From Bacteroidia bacterium (GTDB lineage Bacteria; Bacteroidota; Bacteroidia; Bacteroidales; UBA932): a stretch of DNA of 61,388 nucleotides. The translations under genes were made by a program, and so were the position numbers. Every line of letters starts with the position of its first letter. Position 1 is the stretch's first letter. A model generated the notes under the pieces. That model saw nothing but the letters and a program-made list of their open reading frames with translations, did not search any database and was not told the origin of the DNA. This document shows, in pieces, positions 16,453-25,048 of the stretch. The stretch is from assembly GCA_021153285.1 (NCBI GenBank), contig JAGKTT010000006.1:1-61388 (forward strand), in the 5' to 3' direction.

Positions 16453-18597
16453 ATGGCATTTATAAAGAAAGAAAACGTGTACAAGTGGGAGTTCGACAAC
16501 ATCGGTGGAACCTCGCGTGTAAGAATCTGCAAGGGAGAGGATATCAGGCACCTTGGAGAACTTGACCCGAAGATGTGGACTGTCCTTTCCTGCCCTGTCA
16601 AAGGGTTGGAGATAGATGAAAAGAGCCTGGCATATATCGACGCCGATGCTGATGGAAAGATCCGCATCAGTGATGTCCTTGCCACCGCTCGTTGGATATG
16701 TGACGCACTGAAGAATCCGGACCTTATACTCGAAGGTAAGGATTCCATTGATATAGAAATGTTTGCCGATACTGATGCAGGCAGGAAACTCTATCATTCG
16801 GCCAGGCAGATACTTGTCAATCTTTCTAAAGATGGCAACACCATTTCGATTGCAGACACATCAGACAGTGCTGCGATTTTCGCCAAGACCCGTTTCAATG
16901 GTGACGGAGTAATCACTGAAGCATCAGCTGATGATCCTGATGTGAAGGCTGCGATTTCATCAGCGGTCGCTTCTTTCGGAGGTGTTGCGGATAGAAGTGG
17001 AGCTCAAGGTATCAATGCTGACATCATAAATTCATTCTATGCTGTTCTTGCCGACTATGCCGCTTGGGTGGCAGCTGCTCCGGAGTCTCCGTTCGGGGAT
17101 AAGACGGATGCTGTCATAGAAGCATACAATGCTTTGGATGCTAAGGTCAGAGATTTCTTTATGCGTTCAAGACTCGCAGCATTCTCTCCTGACAGTACCT
17201 CAGCTCTGGATGTCCAGACTTCGCGTATTGAAGCCATCAGTGCAGATAATCTTGCGGTAAAGGCTGACGATATAGCCTCTTACCCTATTGCACGTGTTAC
17301 CTGCAAGGCAGAAATCGATCTGACCAAGCCACTCAATCCTGCTTGGGCTGAAAGATTCGCACTCGTCAGATCGGCAGCCATAGAAGGTGACACCCTGACA
17401 GAAGCAGACTGGAATGCCATCGGTGACCGGTTTGCTGCCTATACTGCTTGGAAATCTTCTAAGGCAGGTGCGGCAGTAGAAGGCTTGGGTCTAGATACGG
17501 TAAAGAAACTTCTTGCCCAGGACAAGAAGGCGGCTTTGCTTGATCTTGTCGCTCAGGATTCAGCACTTTCTGAAGAGGCTGCCAACATTGATTTGGTCGA
17601 TAAATTCCTTTATGTCTATCGCGATTTCTACAGATTGCTCAGAAATTTTGTCACCCTCAATGACTTTTATAATAAAGACAAGTCCGTGGCGGCGATCTTC
17701 CAGTCAGGAAGACTTATCATAGATCAGAGGGAGTGCCGTCTGTGTATGAGAGTCGCGGATATGGCTAAGCATAATGCATCCGCAGTTACAAGCGGAATGT
17801 TTCTTATCTATTGCGACTGTACCTCAAGGGTTTCAGCAGAAAAGCTCAATATCGTGGCGGCGGTCACAGTAGGAGATGTCGGAGACCTTATCGTAGGTAA
17901 GAATGCTGTCTATTACGATAATGCCGGAGCCGAGTGGGATGCAGTCATTACTAAAGTAATAGAAAATCCGATCAGCATATCGCAGGCTTTCTGGTCACCT
18001 TATCGCAGGATGTCCAAGACCATCGAGAATCTTATAAGCAAGAACGCTGCTGACAAGGATGCAAAGATGATGGCTGACGCAAATGCAAAGATCAATGCCG
18101 CTCCATCTGTAATCCCTGCAACACCTCAAGATGGTAAGCCTGCTGTCGCCCCTCCTTTCGATATTGCCAAGTTTGCCGGTATATTTGCAGCCATAGGTGT
18201 CGCAATGGGAATGATCGGCGCAGCACTTTCGGGACTGATGGAGAGTCTGAAAGGATTCCTGTGGTATCAGTACATCCTGCTATTTGTAGGAATTATGCTA
18301 TGTATTTCGGGACCGGCTATGGTTATGGCTTGGCTCAAGCTTCGCCGACGCAACATTGCCCCTCTCCTTAATGCCAATGGATGGGCGGTCAATGCTGCCT
18401 CGAAGATCAGCATCCCTTTTGGCGAGACTCTTACTGATATCGCCAGGTTTCCGAAGCTGAAGATTAAGGATCCGTACCAGAAGGATATGGCGACCTGGAA
18501 GAAGATAGTAATAACTATAACTTGTCTGGGAGTGGTAATTGCTGCATTGTGGATTTTCGGCCTCCTCTCATTTGTCGGATGTCCGTCTCCGCTTTAA
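16453..18597 (+). CDS. Large EF-hand-like membrane protein of unknown function
   Basis: The 714-residue product begins WEFDNIGGTSRVRICKGEDI and contains two calcium-loop-like stretches, DADADGKIRISD near residue 57 and RFNGDGVITEA near residue 150. A long mostly helical, alanine-rich middle follows. Near the C-terminus are three hydrophobic segments (around residues 575-600, 610-635 and 690-710) with a short basic loop (KLRRRN). There is no signal peptide, so the large N-terminal part is probably cytoplasmic. A pair REC-LC at about residue 425 and a CDC near 455 could bind metal. I recognise similar hypothetical proteins in Bacteroidales but no function. It stands alone between an accessory interval and the ompA promoter. 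Confidence 0.7.
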   Translation: MAFIKKENVYKWEFDNIGGTSRVRICKGEDIRHLGELDPKMWTVLSCPVKGLEIDEKSLAYIDADADGKIRISDVLATARWICDALKNPDLILEGKDSIDIEMFADTDAGRKLYHSARQILVNLSKDGNTISIADTSDSAAIFAKTRFNGDGVITEASADDPDVKAAISSAVASFGGVADRSGAQGINADIINSFYAVLADYAAWVAAAPESPFGDKTDAVIEAYNALDAKVRDFFMRSRLAAFSPDSTSALDVQTSRIEAISADNLAVKADDIASYPIARVTCKAEIDLTKPLNPAWAERFALVRSAAIEGDTLTEADWNAIGDRFAAYTAWKSSKAGAAVEGLGLDTVKKLLAQDKKAALLDLVAQDSALSEEAANIDLVDKFLYVYRDFYRLLRNFVTLNDFYNKDKSVAAIFQSGRLIIDQRECRLCMRVADMAKHNASAVTSGMFLIYCDCTSRVSAEKLNIVAAVTVGDVGDLIVGKNAVYYDNAGAEWDAVITKVIENPISISQAFWSPYRRMSKTIENLISKNAADKDAKMMADANAKINAAPSVIPATPQDGKPAVAPPFDIAKFAGIFAAIGVAMGMIGAALSGLMESLKGFLWYQYILLFVGIMLCISGPAMVMAWLKLRRRNIAPLLNANGWAVNAASKISIPFGETLTDIARFPKLKIKDPYQKDMATWKKIVITITCLGVVIAALWIFGLLSFVGCPSPL

Positions 18598-18649
18598 AAT
18601 GGCGCTTGGAAAAAAGCACAATACAAGTGCTTGATTTTGCGAAATCTTA

Positions 18650-18679
18650 TTGTCAATTTTAAAAAAATGATTACCTTTG
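18650..18679 (+). promoter_or_regulatory. Canonical promoter for the OmpA-family gene
   Basis: TTG at 18650-18652 and TACCTTTG at 18672-18679 are separated by exactly 19 bases. It lies about 110 bases upstream of the gene start, giving a leader of roughly 105 bases. Confidence 0.85.
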
Positions 18680-18791
18680 TGCATTAATAGTGTTGTGTCC
18701 AGACGATTCCTTGTCCGTATTTGAGATATGGCAAGCGAATTGTTAGGCACTGAACTCATTGAACTATAAACAACTAACTATAATTAAAGTA

Positions 18792-19976
18792 ATGATGAAA
18801 CGACTGACGATGATTGCTGCATCGCTGCTTCTTTTGGGCGGCGTTGCTTCTGCTCAGCAGAGCAAGACAGACGAGACTCTCGAGTTCCGCCCGCACTGGA
18901 GCCTTAATGTTCAGGGTGGTGTAGCACACACACGCGGTGAGAGTGAGTTCTCGACACTTCTTTCACCAGCTGCACAGCTTTCTGCAACTTACCGTTTCCA
19001 CCACGCTATGGGTGTGCGTTTTGGCCTCGGTGGATGGCAGGGTAAGGGCGCAGCTCTCCTTCCAGAGGGATACAAGGGATATGCGTATCAGTTTGCACAG
19101 CTGAATGCGGATTATATTCTCGACCTCGCCGGAGTATTCGGTGGATTTAATCACAAGAGAGTGGTTAGCCCATATCTTCTTGCTGGAGTTGCCGCTGGCT
19201 ACGGATTTAATAATGCTCAGGCTGCCCCTTATAAGGATCAGCTCGAGTACTACTGGGACAGCAAGCTCTTTGCTCCGGTTGGACGTGCCGGTCTCGGTGT
19301 TGATTTCCGTCTCGGTGAGTGTGTGAGCCTTGGTATTGAGGGTAACGCAAACATTCTTTCAGATAAGTTCAATTCAAAGAAGGCTGAGAACGTAGACTGG
19401 CAGTTCAATGTACTTGCCGGCCTTTCATTCCGTTTCGGAAAGAACACTCGTCCTTCTAAGGCATATGCTGAGAAGGTAGCTGCTGAGGAAGCTGCTGCTG
19501 CCGCTGCTGCCGCTGCTGCGAAAGCTGAGGCTGAGAGACTCGCTGCTGAGAAGGCTGCCGCTGAGAAGGCTGCTGCTGAGAAGGCTGCAAGAGAGAAGGC
19601 TGAGGCTGAGAGACTCGCTGCTGAGAAGGCTGCCGCAGAGCGTGCTGCTAAGGCTGCTGAGAATTCAGACAATGTATTCTTTACAATCGGTTCTACTTAC
19701 ATCCGCAAGGCTGAGGATGAAAAGCTCGTTAAGCTTGCTGACTGGATGAAGGCTAATCCTGATTTCAATGTGTCACTCGTTGGTTACGCAGATAAGGAGA
19801 CAGGTACACCTAAGGGTAATGAGAAACTTTCAGCTGCTCGTGCCAAGGTCGTTAAGGACCGTCTCGTGAAGCTCGGAGTAGAAGAGTCAAGAATTATGAC
19901 TGCATACAAGGGTGACACCGTACAGCCATTCGCAGAGAATGCTAAGAACCGTGTCGTTATGTGTACACTTGAGTAA
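18792..19976 (+). CDS. OmpA-family outer-membrane protein with an Ala/Lys/Glu linker
   Basis: I choose the ATG at 18792 because it directly precedes a signal peptide (MKRLTMIAASLLLLGGVASAQ); the in-frame ATG at 18759 would add an unlikely leader. Residues about 25-220 look like a beta-barrel with alternating aromatic strands (FRPHWSLNVQGGVAHTRG, GVRFGLGGW, LLAGVAAGYGF). Residues about 230-300 are a helical linker of AAEKAA / AEAERLAAEK repeats. The C-terminal OmpA domain follows (FTIGSTYIRKAEDEKLVKLADWMKANPDFNVSLVGYAD), which binds peptidoglycan in the family. The SxGYAD-type motif and a C-terminal R near the end fit. Codon choice is strongly biased, suggesting high expression. Confidence 0.88.
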   Translation: MMKRLTMIAASLLLLGGVASAQQSKTDETLEFRPHWSLNVQGGVAHTRGESEFSTLLSPAAQLSATYRFHHAMGVRFGLGGWQGKGAALLPEGYKGYAYQFAQLNADYILDLAGVFGGFNHKRVVSPYLLAGVAAGYGFNNAQAAPYKDQLEYYWDSKLFAPVGRAGLGVDFRLGECVSLGIEGNANILSDKFNSKKAENVDWQFNVLAGLSFRFGKNTRPSKAYAEKVAAEEAAAAAAAAAAKAEAERLAAEKAAAEKAAAEKAAREKAEAERLAAEKAAAERAAKAAENSDNVFFTIGSTYIRKAEDEKLVKLADWMKANPDFNVSLVGYADKETGTPKGNEKLSAARAKVVKDRLVKLGVEESRIMTAYKGDTVQPFAENAKNRVVMCTLE

Positions 19977-20022
19977 TATAATACACACAATATTTATTCA
20001 CAATTAAAAAACAAAGTTCATT

Positions 20023-23000
20023 ATGAAAAAATTTTTCAGTGCATTTTTGCTGATGGCCGCTGTGGCATTTTCAGTAAGCACGTTTGTGGCTTGTAATGAC
20101 GTTGTCGGCGAGATCGAGGACGTAAAGGCACAGACTACAGCGAATGCAGCTGCAATCGAGTCGCTCAAGGCTGAGATCGCGAAGCTTGACACTCGTCTTG
20201 TTGCTGCACAGAAGGCTGCTGACGACGCTATGGCTGCCGCTGTAGCCGCTCAGGAGACCGGTGATGAAGCTCTTGCTGAGGCACAGGCCGCTAAGGCTGC
20301 AGCCGCTCAGGCAGAGGCAAACGCTATCGCTTACACTAAGGAGCAGCTTCAGGCTCTTCAGACTGTATTCGAGGCTAAGGTAGCTGAGATCGAGACAGCT
20401 CTTGCAGGAAAGGTTGACAAGACTGAGTTCAATGCAGCTATCGAGCAGCTTAACAAGGATGTAAAGGCCGCTATGGACCTTATCACCAACAACAAGAAAG
20501 AGCTTGATGAGAAGATCTCTGCTCTCCTTTCTGCTGACGAGGCTATCAACAAGAAGATTGATGAGCTCAACATCTTCAAGACTGCAGCTGAGGCTCTCCA
20601 CATCGAGATCACAGAGAATATCGACAGCCTTGCAACTGAGCTTGCTGCCGCTCAGGCAGAGATCGAGGAGGTTTGGGCCGCTATCTATGACGAGAACAAC
20701 GGTCTCTTCGCTCTTATCGGTAGCAACGCTTCTGAAATCCAGTCTAACACAGAGCTTATCGAGGCTCTCCAGGCTGATCTCGACGAATTCTATGCATCAG
20801 TGTATGGTGAGGGTGCAAACTCTATTATGTCTATCCTCAACTCTTACGACAACCTTATCCAGGACCTCAACGAGAAGTACAACGCTCTTGACCTTCGCGT
20901 ACAGAGCCTTGTTTATGTTCCTGAGTATTCAGACCACAAGGCAACTCTCGACTGGGCAACTGTTGCTGTAGAGAGAGGTTCGACTGCATACCCCCCTACA
21001 GTTCTTGCTAAGGCAACAGAAATCAAGTATCTCGTAAAGGCTGAGGACGCTGTTAAGGTTGCTGCTTCTATCGCTGAGAAGCCAGAGGTTCTCGACTTCG
21101 TAGTTAAGGGTGTTGAGACTCGTGCTGAGGCTGAGGCTGACCTCGAGATCGTTGACGTTGTTGCTGAGGGTGAGTACATCATCGTATCAGTAGTTGCAAA
21201 GAACTTCGAGAACAAGTTCTATGAAAACGCAAAGGAGGGATGCTACAGCGCAGCTCTCGTATTTGATGATGAGACTAACACTCGCACTACAGAGTTCACT
21301 AACCTCGTAGCTTCTGCTCATCCAGTTGAATTCGATATGGCTCTCTTCGTTCCAGGTGAGGAGAATACTATGAGAATGGCTGCTGAGAAGGAGATCATCA
21401 ACTACCTTATGGTATGCAACGACTACAAGACAGTTAAGACTGCAGTTAAGCCAGTTGTAGGTTTTGTTGACATCGCTAACGCTACTGATCCAGTTTCATT
21501 CTACACTGTAGAGTATATGACTGAGGAGCTCGGTTACGATGTAACAGTAGATATGAAGATCAACATCACTGACGGTGCTGGTTTCAATCAGATGCGTTCT
21601 TATGAGATCAACGAGGATAAGATGGATGATCCTAAGGATACTAAACTCTTCGATATCACCGAGACTCCTAAGTACAGCTATAACTACAAGGTTCAGGAGG
21701 GTACAACTTTCGACAACGTAGGTACAAAGGGTATCGTTAACTACCAGTTCACTTGCGGTGATGTTACTGAGTCTCTCACTTATGAGTTTGAGCTTGCTAA
21801 CGCACAGATCGCTATCAACGCTGAGGTCAATGTTGAGTGGACTGTTGCTCTCCAGGAGTCACTCATCAACAATGGAGTTCAGTATGGTAAGGCTCTTCCA
21901 TTCGAGGTTAAGGAGTTCACTACAGAAGGTGGTGCTGTTACTAACCTCTGGTCTGCACTCAGCCAGGTTAAGAAGGAGACTAAGAACTATGTAATGGTTG
22001 ACGAGGCTTGGGTAGAGTCTAAGAAGATCATTTCTAACAAGAAGCTCACTGAGACTGAGGCTATTTACCAGCTTGCAGCTGAGAAGTATTCTTGGAATAA
22101 CTCATACAAGGTAGTATTCGTAACTACTAACGATGAGCTTAACGTAGATTACACTACAACTATCGTAGTTAACCTCGTTGGTAAGCCAGATGTAATCAAT
22201 GTACCAGCAATCGATGTTGATCTTCTCCTTAACGGTAAGGAATCATTCTTCAGAGCTGATGTTGACCTCCTCGGTGCTTCATATGCTGAAATCGAGAAGT
22301 ACCTCGGATACGCTGATGCTGCAGCAGACAAGGCTGCTTGGGCTGCTGAGTTCGAGAACTTCAAGGCTCAGAACGTTGATCCTAAGTGTGCTAAGGTTAA
22401 TGGTAAGGTAGGTCGTGCTTCTACTCTCAACGAGCTTGCTGAGGCTAGACTTTCTATCGCTGAGCACAATAATGGCAGATACGAGATCCTCGTTGATACA
22501 ACTAACGTTATCACATTCTCTGCTGAGGCTTGGTTCGGTGTTCCATTCAACTTCACAGTTAACGCTGATGTAGTTCTTCCTGAGGTAGGTCTTATCTACT
22601 CTGAGGACTATGTTAAGGATCAGAATACTAACCCTTACGCATTCGCTGAGGCTGCTATCGAGAATGGTGTTTACTCAATCATCAAGTCTGACGTGGCTAA
22701 GTATTTCAACGTAGCTGCTGAGAGCCTTGAGGGTCACGCTTACACTGTTAACTTCGAGGTTCTTTCACCAGAGGGTGATGTAGTATCTCTTGCACAGAAC
22801 TCAACAACTGTTGAGCCTAAGGGTGCTTCGACTTACCACTACCTTGCACCTGGTGTTGCTCTTGATTGGAAGAACTATACTGGTCTTGAGGTTAATGTTA
22901 AGGCTACTCTCCTCGTAAATGGTCTCGCTCTCGAGTCTCGTACTCTCAGAATCGTTGCTGAGGATCCTCTTACTCTTACAGTTGCTGACTTCGATGTAAC

Positions 23001-23376
23001 TCGTCTCCACCGTGAGGACACATTCGTAAATGTTTACGATCACGTAGTTATCACAAGCACAGAGGAGCCTGAGAAGACTAACATCCTTACAATTGCTGAT
23101 GGTAATGACTTCGAAGCAACAGTTAAGTACGCTAAGGATACTTATGGTGTTGATCTTAAGCTTATCCTTGATCCACAGGGAGTTTACTACTTCGACAACT
23201 CTGGTGACAAGGTTTATGTAGGCTCTAACAAGTTCAAGTATGAGAATGGTGTTCTCACAATTTATGGTGACGACTCTGTAGTTAAGAATTACTACGCTGA
23301 GTTCACAGCTGTAATGTCAAGCAGAATCTGCAAGGGTGAGCACAGAGAGTCATTCAGAATCACTATCAAGAAGTAA
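20023..23376 (+). CDS. Very large coiled-coil surface lipoprotein, apparently highly expressed
   Basis: The 1117-residue product starts with a lipoprotein signal (MKKFFSAFLLMAAVAFSVSTFVAC). Residues about 30-310 form long heptad-rich coiled coil (DVVGEIEDVKAQ, IESLKAEIAKLDTRLVAAQKAA, repeated further on). The remaining 800 residues look like tandem beta-sandwich segments with little Cys and many Val/Thr/Asp/Glu residues. There is no enzymatic motif. The codon set is extremely narrow (GCT, AAG, GTT, CTC, ATC), as in abundant proteins. It begins 46 bases after the OmpA-family gene with no promoter box between, so the two probably share a transcript, and it ends at a strong terminator. A surface-layer, stalk or adhesin role is inference; I do not recognise a named family. 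Confidence 0.75.
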   Translation: MKKFFSAFLLMAAVAFSVSTFVACNDVVGEIEDVKAQTTANAAAIESLKAEIAKLDTRLVAAQKAADDAMAAAVAAQETGDEALAEAQAAKAAAAQAEANAIAYTKEQLQALQTVFEAKVAEIETALAGKVDKTEFNAAIEQLNKDVKAAMDLITNNKKELDEKISALLSADEAINKKIDELNIFKTAAEALHIEITENIDSLATELAAAQAEIEEVWAAIYDENNGLFALIGSNASEIQSNTELIEALQADLDEFYASVYGEGANSIMSILNSYDNLIQDLNEKYNALDLRVQSLVYVPEYSDHKATLDWATVAVERGSTAYPPTVLAKATEIKYLVKAEDAVKVAASIAEKPEVLDFVVKGVETRAEAEADLEIVDVVAEGEYIIVSVVAKNFENKFYENAKEGCYSAALVFDDETNTRTTEFTNLVASAHPVEFDMALFVPGEENTMRMAAEKEIINYLMVCNDYKTVKTAVKPVVGFVDIANATDPVSFYTVEYMTEELGYDVTVDMKINITDGAGFNQMRSYEINEDKMDDPKDTKLFDITETPKYSYNYKVQEGTTFDNVGTKGIVNYQFTCGDVTESLTYEFELANAQIAINAEVNVEWTVALQESLINNGVQYGKALPFEVKEFTTEGGAVTNLWSALSQVKKETKNYVMVDEAWVESKKIISNKKLTETEAIYQLAAEKYSWNNSYKVVFVTTNDELNVDYTTTIVVNLVGKPDVINVPAIDVDLLLNGKESFFRADVDLLGASYAEIEKYLGYADAAADKAAWAAEFENFKAQNVDPKCAKVNGKVGRASTLNELAEARLSIAEHNNGRYEILVDTTNVITFSAEAWFGVPFNFTVNADVVLPEVGLIYSEDYVKDQNTNPYAFAEAAIENGVYSIIKSDVAKYFNVAAESLEGHAYTVNFEVLSPEGDVVSLAQNSTTVEPKGASTYHYLAPGVALDWKNYTGLEVNVKATLLVNGLALESRTLRIVAEDPLTLTVADFDVTRLHREDTFVNVYDHVVITSTEEPEKTNILTIADGNDFEATVKYAKDTYGVDLKLILDPQGVYYFDNSGDKVYVGSNKFKYENGVLTIYGDDSVVKNYYAEFTAVMSSRICKGEHRESFRITIKK

Positions 23377-23398
23377 TTTCTTATAGATTTAATATTGA

Positions 23399-23427
23399 GA
23401 GGTCGGCAAGCGCCGACCTCTTTTTTT
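23399..23427 (+). terminator. Intrinsic terminator of the surface lipoprotein
   Basis: GAGGTCGGC pairs with GCCGACCTC around AAGC, followed by seven T residues. Confidence 0.95.
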
Positions 23428-23445
23428 ATCTGCATACAAAAACAA

Positions 23446-23484
23446 AAAGCAGGCTTCCTGATGAATTTTCAGGAAGCCTGCTTT
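23446..23484 (-). terminator. Intrinsic terminator downstream of hutI
   Basis: AAAGCAGGCTTCCTG pairs perfectly with CAGGAAGCCTGCTTT. On the minus strand the stem is followed by a T-run (the AAAAA at 23444-23448 side). It ends the hut transcript and may work in both directions. Confidence 0.88.
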
Positions 23485-23499
23485 CGATTGGTTTTACCT

Positions 23500-24918
23500 T
23501 TATGAAATTATTACTTTCTCGATTATCGGGGTCTGGTGACTGTATGGTATGAATGCCAGGGATGGAAGTGGCTTAGTTATTATCAGATTGGCTTTCTTGC
23601 CGATGGTTATTGAACCAAGGGAGTTGCTTACGCCCATTGCGTATGCGGAATTTATCGTGCAGGCGTTGAATGATTGTTCCGGTGTAAGACGCATACGGAT
23701 ACAGCCGAGTGCCATCACGAAGCGCATATTTCCACTTGGGCTTGAGCCGGGATTGTAATCTGAAGCGAGGGCCACAGGAAGGCCGGCTTCTATGTATCCT
23801 TTCGCATTTCCGTAAGGTATGCCGAGGAAGAAGGAGCAGCCAGGGAGCATTGTTGGCATTGTGCAGCTGCCTCTCAGAGCCTCTATTTCAGCTTCAGTGG
23901 TCTTTTCAAGGTGATCGACTGACAGGGCGTTGTATTTCACTCCGACCTGCACTCCGCCGCAAACTTCCAGCTCATTTGCGTGGATCTTTGGGCGGATACC
24001 GTATTCGGCTGCTTTTTCGAGGATTCTTGCGGTTTCTTCCACGGTGAAGAATCCTGTATCGCAGAATACATCCACATAGTCAGCAAGGCCTTCTTCTGCT
24101 ACTTTTGGCAGCATTTCGTTGCATACGAGATCTACGTATTCGCTCTGACGCCCGCGGTATGCACGTCCTACTGCGTGCGCTCCGAGAAAGTTCGCCTTGA
24201 CGGTCAGAGGTGTAGTCTCCTTTATTCGTCTTATGACGCGAAGCATCTTCAGCTCGTCTTCGACTGTCAGACCATATCCGCTCTTGATTTCTACAGCTCC
24301 GGTACCCATTGCCATTATCTCATTCACGCGCTCCATTGACTGTCTGTATAGTTCATCTTCTGAAGTGTTGTGAAGCAGATCGGCCGAATTAAGGATACCG
24401 CCTCCGCGTGCGGCGATTTCTTCGTAGCTCAGTCCGGCTATCTTGTCACGGAATTCTCCGTCACGACATCCTGCGTAGACGATGTGGGTGTGGGAGTCGC
24501 AGAATGTGGGGAGGACGAAGCCGCCTTTGGCGTTGATAAGATTCTCACGTCGCCCTACGGGCTCCTCAGAATGACAATTTGTGGCGGGCTCCTCAGAATG
24601 ACAGTAAGTATGCTCTTCAGAATGACAATTTGTGGCGGGCTCGCCAGAATGACAGTTAGTATGCTCTTCAGAATGACATCTTGTTTGTTTTTCATAATGA
24701 TATTCGGCATACTCTTCTGGACCATAGTTGGTCGGTTCGTCAGCCGGTATGTAAGGACAGTTCTCCATAGGTCCGAAGTCTGAAATGATACCGTCCTCGA
24801 TTACTAGGTATGCATTCCCGATGCAATTGACCTCATTCATCTGCGCTCCTTCCAGCTTCAGCACCCCCTGAGGCAGAATTCCCGCCAAAGTACCTATATT
24901 ATAAATGATTGTTTTCAT
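23500..24918 (-). CDS. hutI: Imidazolonepropionase with a repeat-encoded insertion
   Basis: The start at 24918 (MKTIIYNIGTLAGILPQ) is chosen because the upstream in-frame extension is hairpin-repeat DNA. HutI hydrolyses imidazolonepropionate to formiminoglutamate. The metal site appears as CDSHTHIVYAG, followed by KANFLGAHAVGRAYRGR, IHANELEVCGGV and ASDYNPGSSPSGNM. At 472 residues it is about 55 longer than usual. The excess lies between residues about 75 and 130, before the metal site, and consists of units such as CHSEEHTN and CHSGEPATN encoded by a REP-like array. The insertion keeps the frame. It lies between the N-terminal beta domain and the barrel, a position that may tolerate it. Confidence 0.92.
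   Translation of the reverse strand: MKTIIYNIGTLAGILPQGVLKLEGAQMNEVNCIGNAYLVIEDGIISDFGPMENCPYIPADEPTNYGPEEYAEYHYEKQTRCHSEEHTNCHSGEPATNCHSEEHTYCHSEEPATNCHSEEPVGRRENLINAKGGFVLPTFCDSHTHIVYAGCRDGEFRDKIAGLSYEEIAARGGGILNSADLLHNTSEDELYRQSMERVNEIMAMGTGAVEIKSGYGLTVEDELKMLRVIRRIKETTPLTVKANFLGAHAVGRAYRGRQSEYVDLVCNEMLPKVAEEGLADYVDVFCDTGFFTVEETARILEKAAEYGIRPKIHANELEVCGGVQVGVKYNALSVDHLEKTTEAEIEALRGSCTMPTMLPGCSFFLGIPYGNAKGYIEAGLPVALASDYNPGSSPSGNMRFVMALGCIRMRLTPEQSFNACTINSAYAMGVSNSLGSITIGKKANLIITKPLPSLAFIPYSHQTPIIEKVIIS
24539..24678 (-). repeat. REP-like array R4 inside hutI: one full unit plus four half units
   Basis: In minus orientation the array has half units (GTCATTCTGA(A/G)GAGC type) at 24663-24678, 24639-24654, 24612-24627 and 24588-24603, then a full unit at 24539-24576 with a lengthened tip. 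Unit starts alternate at 24- and 27-base spacing, both multiples of three, so the frame is kept. Confidence 0.88.
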
Positions 24919-24937
24919 ATTATAATTTATTATATAG

Positions 24938-25045
24938 CAATTGGAAACATTTGTATGGAAGTGACATCTTCGCACCCCCGCGTAGGGGGAGGGGCCCGCT
25001 CCGCAGGAGTGGGAGGGGGGCACTGGAATACAATGTTTCCAATTG
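24938..25045. repeat. GC-rich hairpin element A between hutH and hutI
   Basis: Arms CAATTGGAAACATT... (24938-24963) and ...AATGTTTCCAATTG (25021-25045) are imperfect inverted copies of about 25 bases. The core (24964-25020) contains CACCCCCGCGTAGGGGG and, read in reverse, CCCCTCCCACTCCT and GGGCCCCTCCCCCT. The core is shared with elements B and C; the arms are not. Confidence 0.8.
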
Positions 25046-25048
25046 ATA

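Noticed and set aside
19480..19660. AAEKAA repeat region of the OmpA-family protein as a repeat artefact
   Set aside because: Such Ala/Lys/Glu linkers are common in TolA- and OmpA-type envelope proteins and the frame continues into a good OmpA domain.
24539..24678. CRISPR or intergenic tandem repeat
   Set aside because: It lies in an intact reading frame inside hutI, and the spacers are themselves repeated.
24919..25023. N-terminal extension of HutI through hairpin element A
   Set aside because: HutI proteins start near MKTIIYN; the upstream codons come from the repeat.
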